Shown here: positions 58,972 through 64,000 of the stretch, piece after piece | Layout of the letters: each line of letters begins with the position of its first letter | Numbering within the stretch: the first letter of the stretch is position 1 | The notes under the pieces: generated by a model | Databases searched by the model: none | Told to the model about the DNA's origin: nothing | Seen by the model: the letters and a program-made list of their open reading frames with translations, nothing else | NCBI RefSeq assembly: GCF_014637085.1 | Contig: NZ_BMEU01000011.1 | Span: 87,696 to 151,695 of the forward strand | Origin: Comamonas phosphati | GTDB taxonomy: Bacteria > Pseudomonadota > Gammaproteobacteria > Burkholderiales > Burkholderiaceae_C | Direction of reading: 5' to 3' | DNA length: 64,000 nt | Made by a program: the position numbers and the translations under genes

Positions 58972-59768
58972 GCCATCACCGAGGCAGGCTCGGGCGCTTG
59001 AGTGCGGCTGGATGGCGAGCCATTTGGGGCGCCGGCATACAGGGCCTGCAGCCGCGCTTCGCTGACCTGCGCTGCCGGCAGGTCGAAGACGATGCGCCCG
59101 CCGCGTATGCCGACGATCCGCGAGAAGCAGGACAGCGCCAGATCCACCGCATGCAGGCTGGCCACCAGCGTGGCGCGGCGTGCCGCGGCTTCCTGCACCA
59201 GCAGCTGCACGGTGGCCAGGGCCAGGGCCGGGTCCAGCGCGGACACGGGCTCGTCGGCCAGGATCAGCTCGGCCTGCTGGTAGAGCACGCGGGCAATGCC
59301 CACGCGCTGCAGCTGCCCGCCCGAGAGCTGGTCGCAGCGCGCGAACAGCTTGTCCTGCAGCTGCACGCGCTCCAGCGCCTCGCGGGCGCCGGCGATGTCC
59401 TGCGGATAGGCCAGCGATGCCAGCGCCTTCCACAGCGGCCACTGGCCCAGGCGCCCGGCCAGCACGGTCGTGACCACGCGCTGGCGCAGCGGAACCGGCG
59501 TGGCCTGGTACACGGTGCCTATGCGCGAGCGCAGCGCCTTCAAGGGCTTGGCGGGGATGGAGGCAGTGACGGGCTGCCCCAGCACCGTCATGCGGCCTGC
59601 GGTGGGCAGATGGCCCGTGCCTAGGGTGTTCAGCAGCGAGGTCTTGCCGGCGCCCGAGGGGCCGATCAGCGCGATGCTCTCCCCCTGCGCGGCAGACAGC
59701 GTGATGCCCGAGAGGGCGGTGAAGCCGTTGCTGTGGGTCAGGCCCACATCGTCCAGCGCGAAACTCAT
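58962..59768 (-). CDS. phnC: Phosphonate/selenate-type ABC ATPase
   Basis: The 268-residue ATPase has Walker [10 protein letters not shown], signature [15 protein letters not shown], Walker [17 protein letters not shown] and the H-loop [11 protein letters not shown], the wording typical of PhnC. It powers the tandem permease encoded next. It lies 84 bp after the binding-protein gene. Confidence 0.88.
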   Translation of the reverse strand: MSFALDDVGLTHSNGFTALSGITLSAAQGESIALIGPSGAGKTSLLNTLGTGHLPTAGRMTVLGQPVTASIPAKPLKALRSRIGTVYQATPVPLRQRVVTTVLAGRLGQWPLWKALASLAYPQDIAGAREALERVQLQDKLFARCDQLSGGQLQRVGIARVLYQQAELILADEPVSALDPALALATVQLLVQEAAARRATLVASLHAVDLALSCFSRIVGIRGGRIVFDLPAAQVSEARLQALYAGAPNGSPSSRTQAPEPASVMACR

Positions 59769-59852
59769 TGCCTTGATGCTTTTAAAAACATAGCTGTCGG
59801 CGCTTGATGCATGAGCGCAGGCAGCCTGAAACGCATGAAACCCGAGCCGCTC

Positions 59853-60734
59853 TTACTTGAGCAGGCCCGCGGACTTGGCCGCGGCTTCGATACCCACGTA
59901 GTTCTCGGCCTTGGTGGGGATGAACTTGCTGGCGCGCTGCAGGTCCATGATGGCCTTGTGCTCTGGCTTGGACGGGTCCAGCGCCAGGAAGGCATCGGTC
60001 AGCTTCTTGATGAGGGCCGGGTCCAGGTCGCCGCGCACGGTCCAGTTGTAGTCGTAATAGGTGGGCGTGGTGGCGAAGACGCGCACCTTGCTGGTGTCCA
60101 CCTTCCTGGATTCGACCAGCTTGTCCCAGACCGAGGTATTGAGCACGCCGGCTTCGGCCTTGCCCGCGGCCACGAAGGCCGCGGTGGCGTCATGCGCGCC
60201 CGAATAGGCCACGGTCTTGAAGTCCTTCTCGGGGTTGATGCCGTCCTGCTGCAGAAAATAGCGCGGCATCAGGCTGCCCGAAGTGGACGAGGGCGCGCCG
60301 AACGCAAAGGTCTTGCCCTTGAGGTCGGACAGCCTGGTGATGGCCGGATCGGCCGTGATGAACTTGCTGGTGAAGACCGCATCTTCGGCGCGCTGCACGA
60401 TGGGGGTGGCCGTGCCGTGCGTGCGGATCTTGGCCTGCACGAAGGTGAAGCCGCCCAGCCAGGCCATGTCCAGCTTCCTGGTGGCCAGCGATTCGACCAC
60501 GGCCGCGTAGTCGGACACGGGGGTGAACACCACCTTGATGCCCGTGGCCTGGGACAGGTACTCGCCCAGCGGCTTGAACTTGCGCTGCAGCTCGGTCGGC
60601 GCCTCGTCGGGGATGGCGGACACGCGCAGCACGGTCGGCGTGTCGGCACGGGCCATGGAAACCAGGGAGGATGCGGCCATGGCGGCAATAGCCATGCCGC
60701 GCAGCGCCGTGCGGCGAGCGAGGGAATGCTTCAT
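59853..60734 (-). CDS. phnD: PhnD/selenate-type substrate-binding protein
   Basis: The 293-residue protein has an export signal with a twin-arginine-like start (MKHSLARRTALRGMAIAAMAASSLVSMARA) and the PhnD fold (PTVLRVSAIPDEAPTELQRKFKPLGEYLSQATGIKV, DYAAVVESLATRKLDMAWLGGFTFVQA, APSSTSGSLMPRYFL). It may belong to the subgroup annotated as putative selenate-binding rather than phosphonate-binding; no phn lyase genes are nearby to support phosphonate use. ATG 60734 is chosen over an upstream start because it opens the signal peptide. Confidence 0.87.
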   Translation of the reverse strand: MKHSLARRTALRGMAIAAMAASSLVSMARADTPTVLRVSAIPDEAPTELQRKFKPLGEYLSQATGIKVVFTPVSDYAAVVESLATRKLDMAWLGGFTFVQAKIRTHGTATPIVQRAEDAVFTSKFITADPAITRLSDLKGKTFAFGAPSSTSGSLMPRYFLQQDGINPEKDFKTVAYSGAHDATAAFVAAGKAEAGVLNTSVWDKLVESRKVDTSKVRVFATTPTYYDYNWTVRGDLDPALIKKLTDAFLALDPSKPEHKAIMDLQRASKFIPTKAENYVGIEAAAKSAGLLK

Positions 60735-61039
60735 GAGAGCTCCGTTTGAAAAGCCACCGCCGTCCGGATACACGGCGGTTTAATGAGTGGGTGCCACCAA
60801 GCCTGAAAGAGACAATGGGCAACCGGGACAAAGGCGGTACGATAGACCGCAAACCACGTATTGTTACGCAACCGGCAAAGCCCCGCGGAGGCCTCTGGAT
60901 AGACCGGCTCAGGGCTGCCGACAAGGCTACTCTTGGATTACGTGCTGCAGGTCGATTGCCTCGACACATCCACTGGCGGCATAGGTAACCGTCAATGGCC
61001 TGTTGCCTTGTGGTAACCCATAGAGTTCAAATGATATAA
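60735..61039. other. Intergenic region between phnD and the IS701-type remnant
   Basis: I see no gene here. It should hold the phnD promoter on the minus strand. A short inverted repeat GCGGT-N7-ACCGC lies near 60833-60849. The boundary of the transposase remnant is near 61040, where its reading frame begins after an in-frame stop. Confidence 0.4.
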
Positions 61040-61927
61040 GACCCATGGGATCCCGTCGGCCTGCAGCAACTGCGCACGCTGCTGGATGAAGGCGCGCCAC
61101 GCCACTGCGTTTTGGCCGATGCGGGCTACGGCGTGGACAATGCCTTTCGCCAGGCGCTCAGCGATATGGGCTTGGCTTATGCGGTGGGCATTACCTCGGC
61201 CGTGGTGGTCTGGCCGCCCGGCGTTCAACCGCTGCCTCCCAAGCCTTACAGCGGCATGGGTCGCCCTCCAGTGGTGCCTCGGCGCACAACCACGCTGCAG
61301 CCCATGAGTGTCAAAGCGCTGGCGATGTCGTTACCGCCAGAAGTATTCCAGAGCATCACTTGGCGCGCAGGCACCAACACACCGCTGCGCGAGCGCTTTG
61401 CGGCCGTGCGGGTACGTCATGCCGGGGGCAATGTCGGCAAAGCACGCTTGCGCCCCGAGCAGTGGCTACTCATTGAGTGGCCAGCAAGCGACGCCGAGCC
61501 GAGCAAGTATTTCCTGTCCACCTTGCCGCAGGACACGCCCATCAGCGAGTTGGTCGGCACTTGCCATCAGCGCTGGCGCATCGAACGCGACTATCAAGAC
61601 CTGAAGCAGGACTTCGGTCTGGGCCACTACGAGGGCCGAGGTTGGCGTGGGTTTCACCACCATGGCGCCTTGAGCATCGCGGCCCACGGGTTCCTGATGG
61701 CAGAACGCCTGGTCGCCGACAAGCCTGCAGGCGGCAAAAAAAAAACTTTATCGAATGCAAAGTGCCTGCCCTTCCCGAAGATTACATCCCCCGCGGCAGT
61801 CCTGCGCGCGCAGCGTCACGCGCAGACGTCCATCACGACGCTGCGCCATCTTCTGAGCTACCAGCTGATCATTCGTCTCGGACAGTGCCCCTGTTGCGGA
61901 AGGGTAAACACAAGGCTTACTTTGTGA
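61040..61927 (+). pseudogene. IS701-family transposase, 5'-truncated
   Basis: The open frame from 61040 to the stop at 61925-61927 encodes the C-terminal two-thirds of a DDE transposase: LADAGYGVDNAFRQALSDMG, LRERFAAVRVRHAGG, KYFLSTLPQDTPISELVG, and the final catalytic region RWRIERDYQDLKQDFGLGHYEGRGW, ending CPCCGRVN. The N-terminal part with the first catalytic Asp is missing, so it is inactive. An A-run of nine near 61738 lies within the frame. Confidence 0.85.
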
Positions 61928-61951
61928 CACAGTAAGACTAGAACAGCTATT

Positions 61952-62016
61952 TGTTGATTTGCACCCAGAATTGATCCAGTAGCCCCCGGTGGGGCAGTTT
62001 GGGGTGGAAGTCAACA
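61952..62016. mobile_element. 65-bp pair of IS21-like ends without internal genes
   Basis: TGTTGATTTGCACCC (61952-61966) and GGGTGGAAGTCAACA (62002-62016) are inverted repeats with 2 mismatches in 15, beginning TG and ending CA. The sequence resembles the two outer ends of an IS21-family element joined together, with all internal genes lost. The identification as IS21-like is from memory of such ends. Confidence 0.5.
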
Positions 62017-62058
62017 CTTTACGTCCATTGAAGAGCAGGAACTGTCACGACGAATTTC

Positions 62059-62117
62059 TCAATAGTCACAACTGTTTATCGAAAGTTGAACACTGTTGAG
62101 TAAATTCAATAGTCACA
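62059..62117. repeat. 12-bp direct repeats in AT-rich scar sequence
   Basis: TCAATAGTCACA occurs at 62059-62070 and 62106-62117, 47 bp apart, in sequence with GC content far below the rest of the window. This could be the multi-site end of another transposable element. No gene is present from 61928 to 62156. Confidence 0.45.
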
Positions 62118-62156
62118 GGACAAATCTCAATGATAAAGATGAGGCCTTTTCTAGGC

Positions 62157-62501
62157 TCAGCCAACAATGGAATGTATACGTGCTTCACGCGCTGCTGGAG
62201 ATTCGTGCAGCAACTCGTTGATCACTTCTTCGCGTATTTTTTCAGAGCCTGTGGAGGGAATGAAGCTTGGGGAACTTCTTTCTCCATAAGACAAGCGGCC
62301 GTTCTTCATCGCCTCTAAAGTTTCGGCCTTGACTTGATTGCGTGTTTTCTGGCTAACGAAATGCTCCGGATGAAAAATCACGCCTTGCTCGTTATTGGCT
62401 GAGTGTTCGTAGGCTGCCGAAACTATTCCTGGCATAGCCAGAACAGCTACTGCTGCTGCGCTTGCAAATACGGATGCGATGGAGAGGCGACGTTGAGACA
62501 T
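62157..62501 (-). CDS. Exported small protein, DUF4148-like
   Basis: The 114-residue protein has a clear signal peptide (RRLSIASVFASAAAVAVLAMPGIVSA). The mature part (YEHSANNEQGVIFHPEHFVSQKTRNQVKAETLEAMKNGRLSYGER) resembles the small periplasmic DUF4148-type proteins that in Burkholderiales often sit beside metal-response two-component systems. Its function is unknown. AGGAG lies 9 bp before ATG 62501. A palindromic CopR/CusR-like box is 117 bp upstream. GC is lower than in the core genes. Confidence 0.7.
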   Translation of the reverse strand: MSQRRLSIASVFASAAAVAVLAMPGIVSAAYEHSANNEQGVIFHPEHFVSQKTRNQVKAETLEAMKNGRLSYGERSSPSFIPSTGSEKIREEVINELLHESPAAREARIHSIVG

Positions 62502-62617
62502 GGTGGTGGCTCCTAAGAAAGTCGGTGAAAAACAATCTCCCAGGCCTTGAAAAAGATAGTAAGGAGGAGATGTGTGAATCTTAGAAATCCGACCCCAACA
62601 GAAGAGGGACAGTGGGG

Positions 62618-62631
62618 TGACATTGTTGTCA
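62618..62631. promoter_or_regulatory. CopR/CusR-like operator TGACA-N4-TGTCA
   Basis: TGACA (62618-62622) and TGTCA (62627-62631) form a perfect inverted repeat around TTGT. CusR/CopR-type response regulators of heavy-metal sensing bind sites of this kind (TGACAANNTTGTCA). It lies between two divergent gene starts, the DUF4148-like gene and the cut-off start at 62780. Confidence 0.5.
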
Positions 62632-62779
62632 GCTTCTTCCCATGTAGACCCTGTTTTATTGAAGTGGTCCGACATTCAGGTGCACAGAATGAACCGTTCT
62701 CTCCGCCAAGAGGAGAAGCGCTTGACATTCTCATGATGCAAAGGTCGAGATTTGGTTCACAACCTCAAAGGAGCATGCA

Positions 62780-62796
62780 ATGACAGCTTTTCATAT
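62780..62796 (+). pseudogene. Start of a gene cut off by an IS3-family end
   Basis: AAAGGAG (62767-62773) stands 6 bp before ATG 62780, which begins MTAFHIE; the reading frame then runs into the IS3-type inverted repeat at 62797. Only the first codons of the original gene remain, so its identity is lost. Upstream, TTGACA near 62723 could be its -35 box. Confidence 0.4.
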
Positions 62797-63172
62797 TGAA
62801 GTCCCCTCGGTTTCCTGGACCACTCAGAAGTAGAGGTTGGGGAATTGTTTTACACGGTATTCAACTGGCGGGATGCGGCCAAGGGATTCGTGCAGGCGAT
62901 GGTGGTTGTAGCGGCGCAGCCAGTGCGCCGTCATGTCACGCACTTCTTGCAATGACTCGAAGACGTAGCAGTCGAGCACCTCCGTGCGATAAGTCTTGTT
63001 GAAGCGTTCGACATAAGCATTCTGCGTGGGTTTTCCTGGCTGGATGTGGTTGAGGGCAATACCCTTGGACTGCGCCCATTCGGCCAGGGTAGTGGTGATG
63101 AGCTCCGGTCCGTTATCAAGGTCAATCGACAACGGAGCACCGCCTACCTCCTCCAGCTCATTCAAGGCCCGG
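62797..63172 (-). mobile_element. IS3-family element fragment with transposase C-terminus
   Basis: The right end begins TGAAGTCCCCTCGGTTTCCT at 62797. The minus-strand frame ending at 62824 encodes the last part of an OrfB integrase: LSIDLDNGPELITTTLAEWA, KPTQNAYVERFNKTYRTEVLD, HHRLHESLGRIPPVEYRVKQ. The catalytic Asp-Asn-Gly and downstream Glu are there, but the first catalytic Asp and OrfA are missing. The fragment joins the sensor-kinase 3' end near 63172. Confidence 0.85.
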
Positions 63173-63892
63173 AGGATTTATTGGGAAATTCATTGTGAAT
63201 CGAGTTCGCCCATTGGAGGATATTGCAGTGATGCGTCCTCCGTGGGCTTCGACGATGGCACGGGTAATTGCCAAACCCAATCCGCTACCGTCAGATTCAG
63301 GATGTGCCCTAGATGGGTCAGCGCGATAGAAACGGTCAAAGAGTCGTGGCAGTACCCTTGGGTCAATCTCCTGGCCCGTGTTTTCCACCTCCACGACGGT
63401 CATGGATGCTGAGGTCGAAATATGGATCGTGACGTCACCGGTTTCTGGCGTGTAGCGCAAAGCATTGGACAACAAGTTGCTCACTGCGCGGTGGAACATC
63501 AAACGGTCGCCATCAATGATGCCGTCTCCAATTACTCCGAGCCGGATTTGCTTTTCCTCTGCGACGGCTTCGTAGAACTCCAGCAATGCTGAAGTTTCAT
63601 GGTGTGCAGAAAACTGCTCCTTATGCGGCAAACTTACACCGCCTTCGGTTTTTGCCAAGAACAGCATGTCAGAGACCATGCGCGCCAAGCGCTGAAACTC
63701 CTCGGCATTAGAGGCAAGGCAGTCGCGGTATGTTGCTGCATCGCGCTTGGCCGCCAGTACAACCTGTGTTTGCGTCAACAAATTGCTGATAGGCGTGCGC
63801 AACTCATGTGCCAAGTCCGATGAGAAATCCGTCAGACGCTGGAAGTCGGCTTGCAATCGATCCAGCATTCGATTGAGTTCCTGTGCCAAATC
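63158..63892 (-). pseudogene. Heavy-metal-type sensor histidine kinase, C-terminal fragment
   Basis: The frame encodes the end of a HAMP linker, the H-box SSDLAHELRTPISNL, the N-box HRAVSNLLSNALRYTP and the G-boxes RFYRADPSRAHPESDGSGLGLAITRAIVEAHGG, the wording of CusS/CopS/IrlS-type kinases. The N-terminal sensor and membrane helices are separated from it by an IS3-type end at 63893. The last residues (INPPGLE) are contributed by the IS fragment at the other side. It cannot work as a sensor in this form. Confidence 0.85.
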
Positions 63893-64000
63893 TGAACCGC
63901 CCCGGGTTTCGTGGAGGCTGTTTGGTTTAAGTCAGGCCACCACCGTGGAGACCTGACTGGCGAGATGCCGGTAGTAGTTTGCCTCAGCTTGTGCCGGAGG
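63893..64000 (-). mobile_element. End of a second IS3-family element with transposase C-terminus
   Basis: The inverted-repeat end begins TGAACCGCCCCGGGTTTCGT at 63893 and interrupts the kinase gene. From 64000 to the stop at 63934-63932 the minus strand encodes PPAQAEANYYRHLASQVSTV, like the C-terminus of IS3-family transposases. The element continues past the window, so whether it is complete is unknown. Its end sequence is clearly related to that of the fragment at 62797. Confidence 0.75.

Overview
The window is GC-rich chromosomal DNA of a betaproteobacterium. Gene content and order (rimP-nusA-infB-rbfA-truB-typA, prfB-pepN-fbp, selO-msrB-yciB-bolA-ppi, napEDABC joined to ccmABCDEFGHI) and the protein sequences look like Comamonadaceae (Comamonas, Delftia or Acidovorax relatives). 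The family assignment is inference from sequence character, not from a search.

Layout. 1-3.4 kb: end of a peptide-type ABC ATPase gene, a 53-residue basic protein, the co-chaperone pair cbpA-cbpM with a possible heat-shock promoter, and a small thioredoxin-fold protein. 3.4-11.8 kb: the translation/transcription operon rimP-nusA-infB-rbfA-truB plus typA, led by a promoter followed almost at once by an intrinsic terminator. 11.8-13.7 kb: a signal-less trypsin-like protease flanked by two small unknown proteins, one of which resembles the protease's own N-terminal module. 13.8-19 kb (minus): prfB with its programmed frameshift, pepN, fbp and tRNA-Thr(CGT). 19-22.6 kb (minus): an acyl-CoA dehydrogenase with a phosphotransferase-fold partner, and a Crp/Fnr-type regulator. 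22.7-27.5 kb: thiamine synthesis, thiO-thiS-thiG-thiE behind a TPP riboswitch, with thiD divergent. 27.5-31.4 kb (minus): selO-msrB, yciB-bolA and a periplasmic PpiC-type isomerase.

31.6-45.9 kb (plus): an acyl-CoA ligase, two near-duplicate substrate-binding proteins, livHMGF-type transporter genes, a bifunctional hydratase/dehydrogenase, a thiolase and an acyl-CoA dehydrogenase. Together they read as uptake, CoA activation and beta-oxidation of an unidentified carboxylate. 46-57.4 kb (plus): periplasmic nitrate reductase napEDABC under a likely FNR-type promoter, running into the complete System I cytochrome c maturation set ccmA-I that NapB and NapC need. 57.4-60.7 kb (minus): a phosphonate/selenate-type ABC transporter with two permease domains fused in one protein.

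61-64 kb is different: lower GC and full of mobile-element debris (an IS701-type transposase remnant, a 65-bp IS21-like end pair, two related IS3-family ends). Among these lie an exported DUF4148-like protein, a CopR/CusR-like operator and a heavy-metal-type sensor kinase fragment, which look like the wreck of a metal-response locus.

Between genes there is a family of four dispersed repeats. Each starts right after a stop codon in the same sense, and the hairpins show compensatory changes. A separate 268-bp element with perfect 19-bp inverted ends sits behind the thiolase gene.
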